DNA of 64,000 nucleotides from Microbacterium sp. BH-3-3-3 (GCF_007679045.1 NZ_VEFS01000002.1:372001-436000); one strand, 5' to 3'; counted from the first letter of the stretch, positions 51,476 through 60,532 are shown. Program-made: numbers and translations. The notes: generated by a model not told the origin, from the letters alone.

Positions 51476-51928
51476 GTGCAGACGTCTACCGGTGCTTCGA
51501 CGCCCCCCTCGCCGGGGTCGGACCTGAGTCGCGCGCTGCTCGCTTACGGCGAGGCCCGCCGCACGGCGGCCGCGGAAGCGCGGCGCGTCCTCTCGCTCAA
51601 CGAGCTCGACGCGCGCGCCCTCATGTTCGTCGCCGAGAACCCGGGCGCGCGTCCCTCGCACGTGCGCGACCACCTGGGCATCACCTCCGCGGGCGTCACG
51701 ACCCTCATCGACCGCCTCGTGCAGCGCGGCGCTGTGCGCCGCGACCTCGACGACGAGGATCGCCGCGTCAACCACATCACCGCGACCGTCGATCTCGACG
51801 CCGAGCCCTGGCGTCACCTGCGCGCGTTCGACGCGGGCATCGAGAAGGCCGTCGCCGATCTCGACCCCGCCCACGCCGCCATCGCGGCCAGCGTCATCGA
51901 TCAGCTCATCGGGGCCACCGACAGCTGA
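51476..51928 (+). CDS. MarR-family transcriptional regulator
   Basis: A 150-residue winged-helix protein. The HTH is in RPSHVRDHLGITSAGVTTLIDRLVQRG, followed by the wing AVRRDLDDEDRRVNHITAT. A GTG start at 51476 gives the usual length. It probably represses a nearby gene or its own; no palindrome was firmly identified upstream, but TTGACA at 51301-51306 could be a -35 element. Confidence 0.8.
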   Translation: MQTSTGASTPPSPGSDLSRALLAYGEARRTAAAEARRVLSLNELDARALMFVAENPGARPSHVRDHLGITSAGVTTLIDRLVQRGAVRRDLDDEDRRVNHITATVDLDAEPWRHLRAFDAGIEKAVADLDPAHAAIAASVIDQLIGATDS

Positions 51929-51982
51929 GCATCGGCGACCGTCCGGATCGCCCGCGGATCACGTCGCCGACGAGGCGTCGGG

Positions 51983-52324
51983 TCAGGAGCGTGCGACGAA
52001 CGCTTCGGAGCGCGCCTGCAGGAACGAGCACAGAGCGCTGAGCGTCGCGAGTTCGCCCGACAGCGCCATGACGCGTCCGGCGGGCAGCGGTGCGGCGTCT
52101 TCGCGCGGCTCGAAGGTGACGGCCCACTCGGTGGATCCCTGTTCGGGGCCGGGGGAGATGAAGAACGTCGTCGACACGCTGCGCAGCTGCGCGGCGATCA
52201 GACCCGTGTCGGAGCCGTCGTCGCCGTCTTGCGGGATCACCCGCAGGATCTCCGCGTGGTCGTACCCCATTGCGCGGAAGTCGTCGACCCAGGTCTGCAG
52301 GGTCGTCATGGTGCGGAACGGCAT
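51983..52324 (-). CDS. hypothetical 113-residue protein
   Basis: A compact alpha/beta protein (LQTWVDDFRAMGYDHAEILR, TFFISPGPEQGSTEWAVTF, VMALSGELATLSALCSFLQA) without membrane segments. No family recognised. ATG 52324 is the likely start; the frame remains open to 52429. It is convergent with the MarR gene. Confidence 0.5.
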   Translation of the reverse strand: MPFRTMTTLQTWVDDFRAMGYDHAEILRVIPQDGDDGSDTGLIAAQLRSVSTTFFISPGPEQGSTEWAVTFEPREDAAPLPAGRVMALSGELATLSALCSFLQARSEAFVARS

Positions 52325-52628
52325 GCGGGTCCCTTCGGCGGGCGGGGCGCCGGGCGGCGTCACCCTCCCATTATGGCCTCGCGCGCGGCCCGTCTCCGCT
52401 GGCCGAGGACTACTCACGCGAATGCGCATTCTGTATTGAGCGCTTCATTTTATGGCTGATCAAGTCGAAATGCGCATGAATGCGCGCGGGAAAGATACGG
52501 TGGAAAGACGGATGGGGGGCATCCGCGAAATTCGCATTCGTCGTATCGACTGCGTGGGAGCGTTCCCGCATTCACCTGCGCTATCGCGCCGGTTATCGCC
52601 GTCGATCCCGGACGAATGAGGACACTTC
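52325..52628. promoter_or_regulatory. AT-richer region with repeated GCATTC-type words upstream of AraC gene
   Basis: A perfect 12-bp palindrome GAATGCGCATTC lies at 52420-52431. Related words follow: AATGCGCAT at 52469-52477, CGCATTCG at 52533-52540 and GCATTC at 52568-52573. The stretch is richer in A and T than the surrounding genes (for example TTCATTTTATGG). It precedes the AraC-family gene at 52629 and is a likely multi-site control region. No gene of more than about 60 codons is supported here. Confidence 0.5.
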
Positions 52629-53564
52629 GTGGAGCATACGAACATCGAGACGCGAGACGCCGAGACCGTCGAGCATCTGTGGCAGACGGTCGTCCCCGGT
52701 GCACGCATCTCGCGAGCCGAGGCGATTCAGCCGGCGCTCACCTGGCACGCGGCATCCGAGCCGGGGTTCGCGTTCTGCGACTACACGATCGGCTCCACCA
52801 TGCTGGTCGAATCCGACCCGCTCGACCAGGTCGTCGTCGGCCGTATCGCCGGCCCGCGGGTCTCGGCCACTTATCGTCGCGAGCGCATCGACGCGGCCGT
52901 GCCGTTCATGGTGGTCGATCGTCCTCTCGAGATCGCCTTCACGGGGAGGATCGCCGGCACCGCCGTCTCGTTCTCGCGCACCGACTTCGACGAGGCCGCG
53001 CGCCGTCTCTCGGGTGACGACACCCTGCGCGTGCGCGCCACGGGCTACGCCCCGGTGAGCGAACAGCGCATGCGCTACTGGTCGCGCACGTGGGAGTACA
53101 CGCGCGACGTGCTGCTGCGCTCGCCCGAGCGCACCCCACTCATCGAGCAGCAGGCGCGCACCCTCATGCTCGAGGCGTCGCTCCTGGCCTTCCCGACCAC
53201 CTTCACCGACGCCCTCGCGGCGGGTCGACCCTCGCGACCGCTGCCCGCGCCCGTGCGCCGCGCCAAGGCGTACGTCGAAGCGCACGCCGCGGAGCCCGTG
53301 GTGCTCGCCGACATCGCCCAGGCGGCGCGCCTGTCGCCCCGCGGGCTGCAGTACGCCTTCCGCGCCGCGACGGGTCGCACGCCCATGCAGTACCTGCGCC
53401 GGGTGCGTCTCGACGCCGCGCGCGCCGAGCTGCGCAGCGCCGATCCGTCGGTCGACACCGTGGCCGCGATCGCGGCGCGCTGGGGTTTCTCGAACCTCGG
53501 CCGGTTCGCGGCGATGTACCGCGGCGAGTTCGGAGAGACGCCCTCCACGACGTTGCGCTCCTGA
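52629..53564 (+). CDS. AraC-family transcriptional regulator
   Basis: A 311-residue regulator with an N-terminal sensor domain of about 190 residues and a C-terminal double HTH: VVLADIAQAARLSPRGLQYAF and VDTVAAIAARWGFSNLGRFAAMY, ending GEFGETPSTTLRS. GTG 52629 starts right after TTCGTGGAGC. It is a paralogue-like partner of the gene at 35126. The cluster of GCATTC words upstream suggests autoregulation. Confidence 0.83.
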   Translation: MEHTNIETRDAETVEHLWQTVVPGARISRAEAIQPALTWHAASEPGFAFCDYTIGSTMLVESDPLDQVVVGRIAGPRVSATYRRERIDAAVPFMVVDRPLEIAFTGRIAGTAVSFSRTDFDEAARRLSGDDTLRVRATGYAPVSEQRMRYWSRTWEYTRDVLLRSPERTPLIEQQARTLMLEASLLAFPTTFTDALAAGRPSRPLPAPVRRAKAYVEAHAAEPVVLADIAQAARLSPRGLQYAFRAATGRTPMQYLRRVRLDAARAELRSADPSVDTVAAIAARWGFSNLGRFAAMYRGEFGETPSTTLRS

Positions 53565-53588
53565 CACGAAGCGGTCACCCGCGCCGGG

Positions 53589-55082
53589 TCAGTGGCCCGC
53601 GCCGAGCTCTCCGCTGAGGCGGTCGTGGAAGCGCGAGGCGTGGTCGTTCATGCCCACCAGCTCGACCGTGGTGCCCACGTGCGCGTACTTCGTGCGCACG
53701 GCGTCGAGGGCGGCGACCGTCGAGGCGTCCCACACGTGCGAGCGCGACAGGTCGATGACCACTCGCGAGGGGTCGTCGTGGTACGCGAACTTCGTGGTGA
53801 GGTCGTTGCTCGAGGCGAAGAACAGCTCGCCCTCCACGGTGTAGCGGGCGACGTCGCCGCCGACCTCGCGCGTGACGCGGGTGAGGCTCGCGACGCGGCG
53901 GGCGAAGAGCACGGCGGCGGCGATCACGCCGACACCGACGCCGATGGCGAGGTTGTGCGTCCACACCGTCACGGCGACGGTGAGCACCATGACGATGGTC
54001 TCGCTCACCGGCATCCGCCGCAGAGTCGCGGGGCGGATGCTGTGCCAGTCGAAGGTGGCGACCGAGACGACGATCATGACGGCCACGAGCACCGCCATCG
54101 GGATGATCGCGACGACATCGCCGAACGCCAGAACGAGGACCAGCAGGAAGACGCCCGCGAGGAAGGTCGAGATGCGCGTGCGGGCCCCCGACGCCTTGAC
54201 GTTGATCATCGTCTGGCCGATCATCGCGCACCCGCCCATTCCGCCGAACAGGCCCGACAGCACGTTGGCGGCGCCCTGCCCGAGCGATTCGCGCGTCTTC
54301 GACGAGGGGGTGTCGGTGATGTCGTCGACCAGGGCCGCGGTCATGAGCGACTCGAGCAGTCCGACGATGGCCATGGCGATCGCGAACGGGAAGATGATCG
54401 CCAGCGTCTCGCCCGTCAGCGGGACGTTGGGCACGAGCGGCGCGGGAAGGCTCTCGGGAAGGGCGCCCTGGTCGCCGACGGTCGGCACCGAGATGCCGAA
54501 CACGACGACGGCGCCGGTCAGCAGCACGATCGCCACGAGCGGGGCGGGCACGACCTTGGTCAGGCGCGGAAGCAGGTACATGATCGCAAGGCCCGCCGCG
54601 GCGATCGGATAGACCGCCCACGGCACGCCGATCAGCTGGGGCACCTGCGCCGTGAAGATGAGGATCGCGAGCGCGTTGACGAAGCCGACCATGACGCTGC
54701 GCGGGATGAAGCGCATGAGCTTGGCCACCCCGAGCAGGCCGAGGATCACCTGCAGGAGGCCGCCGAGGATCACCGTCGCGAGCAGGTAGTCGACACCGTG
54801 CTCGCGGGCGACGGGGGCGATGACGAGGGCGATCGCACCGGTGGCGGCCGAGATCATCGCGGGGCGTCCGCCAAGGAACGAGATGGCGACCGCCATGACG
54901 AACGACGAGAACAGGCCCAGGCGCGGGTCGACGCCGGCGATGATCGAGAACGCGATCGCCTCGGGGATGAGGGCGATGGCGACGACGAGGCCGGCGAGCA
55001 CCTCGCGGGTGAGCAGGCGGGGGGAGCGCAGGGCCTGCAGGACGGTGGGCTCGGTGCGCGGGCGCGCGAGGGCAGAGGTCAT
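53589..55082 (-). CDS. SulP-family inorganic anion transporter with STAS domain
   Basis: A 497-residue protein with about 10-12 membrane segments (ALIPEAIAFSIIAGVDPRLGLF is the SulP signature) and a C-terminal STAS domain from about 395 (VEGELFFASSNDLTTKF, VVIDLSRSHVWDASTVAALD). Members move sulfate, bicarbonate or other anions, usually with Na+ or H+. The next gene, a MerR regulator, is divergent with 118 bp between. The substrate cannot be told. Confidence 0.87.
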   Translation of the reverse strand: MTSALARPRTEPTVLQALRSPRLLTREVLAGLVVAIALIPEAIAFSIIAGVDPRLGLFSSFVMAVAISFLGGRPAMISAATGAIALVIAPVAREHGVDYLLATVILGGLLQVILGLLGVAKLMRFIPRSVMVGFVNALAILIFTAQVPQLIGVPWAVYPIAAAGLAIMYLLPRLTKVVPAPLVAIVLLTGAVVVFGISVPTVGDQGALPESLPAPLVPNVPLTGETLAIIFPFAIAMAIVGLLESLMTAALVDDITDTPSSKTRESLGQGAANVLSGLFGGMGGCAMIGQTMINVKASGARTRISTFLAGVFLLVLVLAFGDVVAIIPMAVLVAVMIVVSVATFDWHSIRPATLRRMPVSETIVMVLTVAVTVWTHNLAIGVGVGVIAAAVLFARRVASLTRVTREVGGDVARYTVEGELFFASSNDLTTKFAYHDDPSRVVIDLSRSHVWDASTVAALDAVRTKYAHVGTTVELVGMNDHASRFHDRLSGELGAGH

Positions 55083-55162
55083 GGAGAGTCTCCAGGAGGT
55101 AGGGGAGGGGACCCGCGTCGGCGCGGGGAAGAATAGGGGGGTCGCGATCGCGACGAACTAGA

Positions 55163-55179
55163 CTCTACCGTAACGAGAG
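55163..55179. promoter_or_regulatory. possible MerR operator between sulP-like and merR-like genes
   Basis: A weak dyad CTCT-N9-AGAG centred on CGTAACG in the divergent intergenic region. MerR-family regulators often bind dyads in such positions. The arms are short, so this is tentative. Confidence 0.3.
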
Positions 55180-55200
55180 GGTTGCGGGATCGGGGATGCG

Positions 55201-55572
55201 ATGACCGAGGTGCGACCCATGCAGATCGGCGAGCTCGCCGAGCGGACGGGGCTGTCGATCCGCACGCTCCGTCACTACGACGAGATCGGTCTGCTGCGTC
55301 CCTCGGCCCGCACCGAGGGTGGCTTCCGTCTCTACACCGCCGACGACGAGTCGCGCCTGCTCCTCATTCGCCGCATGAAGCCGCTCGGCTACTCCCTCGA
55401 GCAGATGGGGGAGCTGCTCTCGGTGGTCGACGGCCTCGAGGCCGATCCTTCCGACGAGGCGCTGCGCGCGCGGCTCGCCGACATCCGCGACGAGGCGCAC
55501 CAGCGGCGGGAGGACCTCCGCCGCAAGGTCGCCGCGGCCGACGAATTCATCGCTCAACTGGAGGCACGATGA
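55201..55572 (+). CDS. MerR-family transcriptional regulator
   Basis: A 123-residue regulator: the HTH MQIGELAERTGLSIRTLRHYDEIGLL is a textbook MerR start, followed by a coiled coil (RDEAHQRREDLRRKVAAADEF) for dimerisation. It has no cysteine pair for metals and only a short effector region, so the signal is unknown. ATG 55201 or 55219 (the latter begins MQIGEL). Stop overlaps the GNAT start (ATGA), so the two are co-translated. Confidence 0.87.
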   Translation: MTEVRPMQIGELAERTGLSIRTLRHYDEIGLLRPSARTEGGFRLYTADDESRLLLIRRMKPLGYSLEQMGELLSVVDGLEADPSDEALRARLADIRDEAHQRREDLRRKVAAADEFIAQLEAR

Positions 55573-56147
55573 CCGCGCACGACATCGTCCTCGAGGGTCA
55601 CGGCATCCGCCTGTCTCCCGCTCGAGCCGACGACGCGGCCGAGGCGTGGCCGCTGACCGACCCGGAGCTGTGGAGCCGCATGACCACGCCCTGGGCGGAC
55701 TCGGTCGAGGCCTACGCCGCGCGCGTCGAGCAGCAGCGCGCGACGCCGGGGCTGTACGCCTTCACGGTGCGGGATGCCGAGACCGGTGAGGTCCGCGGCG
55801 CCACGACGTTCTACGAGTACGTGCCCGCGCAGGGGCGGGTCGAGATCGGGACGACCTGGTACGGCCGCGCGTTCCAGGGCGGTCGCACCAACCCCGCCGC
55901 GAAGATGCTGCTTCTCACCCACGCGTTCGAGGCGTGGGAGGTCAATCGCGTGGCGCTCCGGTGCGACGCCCGCAACGAGCGCAGCGCGCGCGCCATCGAG
56001 CGTCTCGGGGCCACCCGCGAGGGGCGCCTGCGACAGCACCGCATCGCTCCCGACGGCAGCGTGGCCGACACGCTGTACTTCTCGATCCTGCGCGACGAGT
56101 GGCCCGCGGTGCGCGCCGGTCTCGAGGAGCGTCTGCGCGAGGCCTGA
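55569..56147 (+). CDS. RimJ/RimL-type GNAT acetyltransferase
   Basis: A 192-residue GNAT of the RimJ/L-like subgroup: GIRLSPARADDA at the start, IGTTWYGRAFQGG, LLTHAFEAWEVNRVALRCDA and NERSARAIERLGATREG. It transfers acetyl to the N-terminus of a protein or to a small amine. It is translationally coupled to the MerR gene, which probably controls it. Confidence 0.86.
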   Translation: MTAHDIVLEGHGIRLSPARADDAAEAWPLTDPELWSRMTTPWADSVEAYAARVEQQRATPGLYAFTVRDAETGEVRGATTFYEYVPAQGRVEIGTTWYGRAFQGGRTNPAAKMLLLTHAFEAWEVNRVALRCDARNERSARAIERLGATREGRLRQHRIAPDGSVADTLYFSILRDEWPAVRAGLEERLREA

Positions 56148-56157
56148 TCGCGCCGAA

Positions 56158-56216
56158 ACTGCATCTCGCCGACGAAACGGCCGCAGTCTGCAACGGGCGT
56201 GTCAGCGAGATGCAGT
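56158..56216. repeat. 12-bp perfect inverted repeat, REP-like
   Basis: ACTGCATCTCGC (56158-56169) and GCGAGATGCAGT (56205-56216) are exact reverse complements, 35 bp apart. They lie between convergent genes. It may be a dispersed intergenic element or a long-loop terminator. Confidence 0.55.
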
Positions 56217-56260
56217 CTCGCGGTGATCGTGGCGTGAGGCGGACGCGTGTGGGCGCGGGC

Positions 56261-57004
56261 TCAGCCGGCGGCGGCCTCGGCGGCGCGACGACGGGCGAAC
56301 TCCCGCGCCTCGGTGAACAGCTCGAGGTCGATCTGCACGTGTCGGCGCGCGAGCTCGGCGGCCTCGTCGGGGGTGGCCTGCACGATCGCGTCGACGATCG
56401 CGTCGTGCTCGCGGGCGGCGCGCGTCTCCATGCGGAGGTGACTTCCCCGGTCGCCCCAGGGGTGCGCCGGGGCCGACAGCGAGAGGTGTCGCTCGTGCTC
56501 GAGCAGGATGTCGCGCAGCGCGGTGTTGTGCGCGGCGTCGATGATGGCGAGGTGCAGCAGGCTGTCGGCGCGCTGCTTCGGGTCGCCCGACTCCGCCGCG
56601 TGGAAGTCGTCGAGGCGGCCCCGCATCGCGGCGATGTCGGCGTCGGTGCGCCGCTCGGCGGCCAGGCGCGCGAGCGAGGAGTGCAGCATCGAGCTCGCCG
56701 TGCACGCGTCGACGAGGTCGCTCCATCGCTCCTCGAACCACCGGTCGACGCCGACCACGATCGAGTCGGGCCAGTCTTCGGCGACGAACGTGCCGCCGCT
56801 CCGTCCGCGACGCCGTTCGATCAGGCCGCGTGTCGACAGGTCGTCGAGGGCCGCGCGCACCGTGGTGCGTCCGACGCCCAGGAGGGGAGAGAGGTTGCGC
56901 TCGGCGGGAAGACGGGTGCCCGGGAGGAACTCGCCCACCGCCACGGCGGTGATCAATCGATCGGTCACGCGCTCCACCAGGGAGGCGTCGTCGGTGTCGG
57001 CCAT
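56261..57004 (-). CDS. GntR/FadR-family transcriptional regulator
   Basis: A 247-residue FadR-subfamily regulator: winged HTH in ERVTDRLITAVAVGEFLPGTRLPAERNLS plus LGVGRTTVRAALDDLSTRGLIERRRG, and an all-helical FCD effector domain (HLAIIDAAHNTALRDILLEH, AREHDAIVDAIVQATPDEA) with metal-type His residues. It is divergent from the peptidase-permease-amidase operon across 78 bp and is the obvious regulator of it. Confidence 0.86.
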   Translation of the reverse strand: MADTDDASLVERVTDRLITAVAVGEFLPGTRLPAERNLSPLLGVGRTTVRAALDDLSTRGLIERRRGRSGGTFVAEDWPDSIVVGVDRWFEERWSDLVDACTASSMLHSSLARLAAERRTDADIAAMRGRLDDFHAAESGDPKQRADSLLHLAIIDAAHNTALRDILLEHERHLSLSAPAHPWGDRGSHLRMETRAAREHDAIVDAIVQATPDEAAELARRHVQIDLELFTEAREFARRRAAEAAAG

Positions 57005-57082
57005 GGGCTCCCGTCGTTTCTCCCATGTTAATTCCGCAGAAAAGGTTTGCCAACGCACCTTTAACGGGTCCACCATGACTGC

Positions 57083-57985
57083 ATGCACCGCTCCACGCAA
57101 CGCGAGATCACCGTTCCCTTCCGCGACGGCTTCACCTGGGCCCGCCTCACCGAACCGACCGAGCCCACCGGCGCCGCGCCGCTGTTCGTGCTCCACGGGG
57201 GCCCCGGGATGGCGCACAACTACGTCTCGAACCTCGACGCCCTCGCGGAGCTGACCGGTCGCACCGTCGTGCACTACGACCAGATCGGGTGCGGCAAGAG
57301 CTCCCACCACCCCGACGCTTCGGCCTCCCAGTGGGTGCCGCAGCTGTTCGTCGACGAGTTCCACAACCTGCGCGAAGCGCTCGGCTTCGACGAGTACCAC
57401 GTGCTCGGTCAGTCGTGGGGCGGCATGCTCGGCGCCGAGATCGCCGTGCGTCAGCCCGCGGGGCTGCGAAGCCTGGAGATCTGCAACTCCCCGGCATCCA
57501 TGGCCCTCTGGCTCGCGGGAGCGGCGCGACTGCGCGCCGAACTCCCCGAAGACGCCCGCGACGCCCTCGACCGGCACGAGGCCGCCGGCACCCTCGACGA
57601 CCCCGAGTACGCCGAGGCCACCCGCGTGTTCTACGAGCGCCATGTGTGCCGCGTCACGCCGATGCCGCAGGACTTCGTCGACAGCGAGCAGCAGATGCTC
57701 GCCGACCCCACGGTCTACTTCACGATGAACGGGCCGAACGAGTTCCACGTCGTCGGCACGGGTCGTGACTGGACGATCATCGACCGCCTGCCCCAGGTCG
57801 CCGTGCCCACGCTGGTGGTCGCCGGCGAGTTCGACGAGGCCACCCCCGAGACGTGGGAGCCCTTCGTCGCGCACATCCCCGGCGCCCGCTCGCACGTGTT
57901 CGCCGGGGCGAGCCACTGCACCCACCTCGAGATGCCCGACGCCTTCCGCACGGTCATCGCCGACTTCCTCGCGCCCCTTCCCTGA
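57083..57985 (+). CDS. proline-iminopeptidase-family alpha/beta hydrolase
   Basis: A 300-residue hydrolase with HGGPGMAHNYV near the N-terminus, nucleophile motif GQSWGGMLG, acid in VAGEFDEATPE and His in GASHCTHLE. Members release N-terminal Pro or act on amino-acid amides and esters. First gene of an operon with an APC permease and a formamidase-like amidase, so it may act on a peptide or amino-acid amide. ATG 57083 lies 78 bp from the divergent regulator. Confidence 0.85.
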   Translation: MHRSTQREITVPFRDGFTWARLTEPTEPTGAAPLFVLHGGPGMAHNYVSNLDALAELTGRTVVHYDQIGCGKSSHHPDASASQWVPQLFVDEFHNLREALGFDEYHVLGQSWGGMLGAEIAVRQPAGLRSLEICNSPASMALWLAGAARLRAELPEDARDALDRHEAAGTLDDPEYAEATRVFYERHVCRVTPMPQDFVDSEQQMLADPTVYFTMNGPNEFHVVGTGRDWTIIDRLPQVAVPTLVVAGEFDEATPETWEPFVAHIPGARSHVFAGASHCTHLEMPDAFRTVIADFLAPLP

Positions 57986-58019
57986 CACCCGCCCCACCCC
58001 ACCCGAACCAGGAGACCCG

Positions 58020-59444
58020 ATGTCGCACCCCGCCCCCGAGGCCCAGCAGTCGCTGGAGTCGTTCGGCTACAAGCAGGAGCTCAAGCGCTCCATGTCCACC
58101 TTCGACCTCGTGGTCTACGGTCTCGTCTTCATGGTGCCCATCGCGCCGTGGGCGATCTTCGGCGTGGTGTTCAACGCCGCGAGCGGCATGGTGCCGCTGG
58201 TCTACCTCACCGGCGTGATCGCGATGATCTTCACCGCCCTCGCCTACGCGCAGATGTCGAAGGCGTTCCCGATCGCCGGCTCCGTCTTCTCGTACGTCGG
58301 TCGCGGTCTGCACCCCACGGTGGGCTTCTTCGCGGGCTGGGCGATCCTGCTCGACTACCTGCTCGTGCCGACGCTGCTGTACGTGTTCGCGGCCTCGTCG
58401 ATGGCGGGCATCTTCCCCGACGTCCCGCAGTGGATCTGGGCCGTCTCGTTCGTCATCATCAACACCGTCATCAACGTGCTCGGCATCGGCTCGATCAAGA
58501 TCGCGAACCGGGTCATGCTCGCGATCCAGCTCGCCTTCGTGGTGATCTTCGTCGTGATCGCGATGGTCGCCCTGTCGTCCGGCACGATCCCCGGCGCGGA
58601 GTTCACCATGGCTCCGCTGTGGGATGCCGAGAAGGTCAACCCCGCGCTCATCGCCACCGCCCTCTCGATCGCGGTGCTGAGCTTCCTCGGCTTCGACGGC
58701 ATCTCCACGATGGCCGAGGAGTCCACGGGTGACCGGAAGTCCGGCGGTCGCGCCATGATCATCGCCCTGCTCGTGGTCGCGGTGCTCTTCATCGCGCAGA
58801 CCTGGTTCGCCAGCGCCCTCGCCAACGGCACGATCGCCTTCGGCGACGACGAGGTCAACAACGCCTTCTTCCTGCTCGTGGCCAAGGCCGCCGGCAGCGG
58901 GTGGGCGACCGCCTTCCTCGCGGTCAACGTCATCGCGGTCGGCATCGCCAACGCGGTCGCGGCCCAGGCGGCGACCTCGCGCCTGCTCTATTCGATGAGC
59001 CGCGACCGGCGCCTTCCCGCCTTCCTGTCGAAGGTCACCTCGCGCCAGGTGCCGATGGCGGCGATCCTGCTGGTGAGCGCGATCTCGCTCGTGCTGGTGC
59101 TGTTCTTCGTCGGCCAGATCGCCGTCATCTCGTCGCTGGTGAACTTCGGCGCCCTGCTCGGCTTCATGCTGCTGCACGTGTCGGTCGCGGCGTACTACCT
59201 CGGCAAGAAGAAGTCGAAGAACTACCTGCTCCACCTCGTGGTGCCGCTGGTCGGCTTCCTGATCATCGGATACGTGCTGCTCAACGCCGATATGACCGCC
59301 AAGATCGGCGGCATCCTGTGGCTGGTCGTCGGCGCGATCGTCTACGTGATCTTCGCCCGCAAGAGCGGCGGGGCCACCGGACCCCTGCCCGAGCACGCCA
59401 CGGCGACCGCCGGCGAGGGCGGCGGAGAGGTGGCGTCCCGATGA
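58020..59444 (+). CDS. APC-superfamily amino-acid/amine permease
   Basis: A 474-residue transporter with 12 predicted helices (LVVYGLVFMVPIAPWAIFGVVF at the start, GRGLHPTVGFFAGWAILLDYLL and DRRLPAFLSKVT as family marks). It imports amino acids, amines or amides in exchange or with H+. ATG 58020 follows a CAGGAGACCCG ribosome site, 34 bp after the iminopeptidase gene. Its stop overlaps the amidase start (ATGA). Confidence 0.87.
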   Translation: MSHPAPEAQQSLESFGYKQELKRSMSTFDLVVYGLVFMVPIAPWAIFGVVFNAASGMVPLVYLTGVIAMIFTALAYAQMSKAFPIAGSVFSYVGRGLHPTVGFFAGWAILLDYLLVPTLLYVFAASSMAGIFPDVPQWIWAVSFVIINTVINVLGIGSIKIANRVMLAIQLAFVVIFVVIAMVALSSGTIPGAEFTMAPLWDAEKVNPALIATALSIAVLSFLGFDGISTMAEESTGDRKSGGRAMIIALLVVAVLFIAQTWFASALANGTIAFGDDEVNNAFFLLVAKAAGSGWATAFLAVNVIAVGIANAVAAQAATSRLLYSMSRDRRLPAFLSKVTSRQVPMAAILLVSAISLVLVLFFVGQIAVISSLVNFGALLGFMLLHVSVAAYYLGKKKSKNYLLHLVVPLVGFLIIGYVLLNADMTAKIGGILWLVVGAIVYVIFARKSGGATGPLPEHATATAGEGGGEVASR

Positions 59445-60367
59445 CCTTCGAGCACCGGCTCGGTAAGGAGCACGGTCGCCCGGGGTACGACGCCTCGGTG
59501 CCCCCGGTGCTGCGCATCCGCCCCGGCACCGGCGAGAGGATCGCGTTCGAGACCGACGACGCGGTGTACGCCGAGCTGCACGACCACGGCGATCTCGCTG
59601 CCCTCCAGGCGCCGATCAACCCGGTGACGGGTCCGGTGTACGTCGAGGGGGCGAAGCCGGGCGACGCCCTGGCGGTGCACGTGCACGAGATCCGCCTGGG
59701 AGACTACGGCTGGTCGCAGAGCCTCCCCGGCGCCGGAGCGCTGCAGCACCGCATGCCCGACCACGTCGTCAGCCGGCGCATCCCGATCGACGCGGAGGGA
59801 GTTCACCTCACCGAGCGGCACGTGGTGCCCGCGCGTCCGATGATCGGGTGCATCGGCACGGCGCCGGCGACGGGGCAGAACTCCACCGTCATGCCCACGA
59901 CCGCGCTCGGCGGCAACATGGACCTCACCGACGTCGCCCCGGGCGCCACGGTGTACCTGCCCGTCGAGGTCGAGGGGGCGCTGCTGTCGATCGGCGACAT
60001 CCACGCCGTGATGGCCCGCGGCGAGTCGTCGTTCGTCGCGATCGAGGCGGCGGGCGTGGCCGTGGTCTCGATCGATCTGATCCCGGATGCCGCTCTGCGC
60101 GCGCCCCGCGTCGAGACCGACGAGGAGTGGATCTTCGTCGGCCTGGGCGACCCCGTGCAGGAGAGCGTCCGGCGCGGCTACGAAGACGTCTTCGACCACC
60201 TCGTCGACGAGCGCGGCTGGGACCGGATGGACGCGTACGCGGTCATGAGCGCCCTCGTGCACAGCGAGCTGGGCGGACCGACGGGGTCGGAAGCGCCCGA
60301 TCCGCTGCATCCGTTCCGCGCCGTGGGGGCGGTGACGCTGCACCGCCTGCCCAAGAGCGTGCTCTGA
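59441..60367 (+). CDS. acetamidase/formamidase-family amidase
   Basis: A 308-residue FmdA/AmdA protein: TGPVYVEGAKPGDALAVHV, MIGCIGTAPATG, GGNMDLTDVAPGATVYLPVE and GDIHAVMARGE are family landmarks. It hydrolyses formamide, acetamide or a similar short amide to ammonia and acid. ATG 59441 overlaps the permease stop. With an iminopeptidase and a permease it forms a uptake-and-release pathway for an amide-linked nitrogen source. Confidence 0.88.
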   Translation: MTFEHRLGKEHGRPGYDASVPPVLRIRPGTGERIAFETDDAVYAELHDHGDLAALQAPINPVTGPVYVEGAKPGDALAVHVHEIRLGDYGWSQSLPGAGALQHRMPDHVVSRRIPIDAEGVHLTERHVVPARPMIGCIGTAPATGQNSTVMPTTALGGNMDLTDVAPGATVYLPVEVEGALLSIGDIHAVMARGESSFVAIEAAGVAVVSIDLIPDAALRAPRVETDEEWIFVGLGDPVQESVRRGYEDVFDHLVDERGWDRMDAYAVMSALVHSELGGPTGSEAPDPLHPFRAVGAVTLHRLPKSVL

Positions 60368-60433
60368 CCGGGGGGTGGCCCGGACGCGGTGGCGGTTCGA
60401 GCGGGGCCGGAGCGCCGTGTAAGATCGTCCCTT

Positions 60434-60525
60434 GGAAGTGTGTCCGAGCGGCCTAAGGAGCATGGCTGGAATCCATGTAGGCGGGGTAACTCGCCTCGCA
60501 GGTTCAAATCCTGTCACTTCCGCCA
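60434..60525 (+). tRNA. tRNA-Ser (anticodon GGA)
   Basis: Acceptor stem GGAAGTG pairs with CACTTCC at 60515-60521; discriminator G is followed by an encoded CCA (60523-60525). The anticodon stem CATGG/CCATG holds loop CTGGAAT, giving anticodon GGA (codons UCC and UCU). A long variable arm (TAGGCGGGGTAACTCGCCTC) marks a class II tRNA, and GGTTCAAATCC is the T-arm. A possible -10 TAAGAT lies at 60420-60425. Confidence 0.96.
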
Positions 60526-60532
60526 CACGAAG

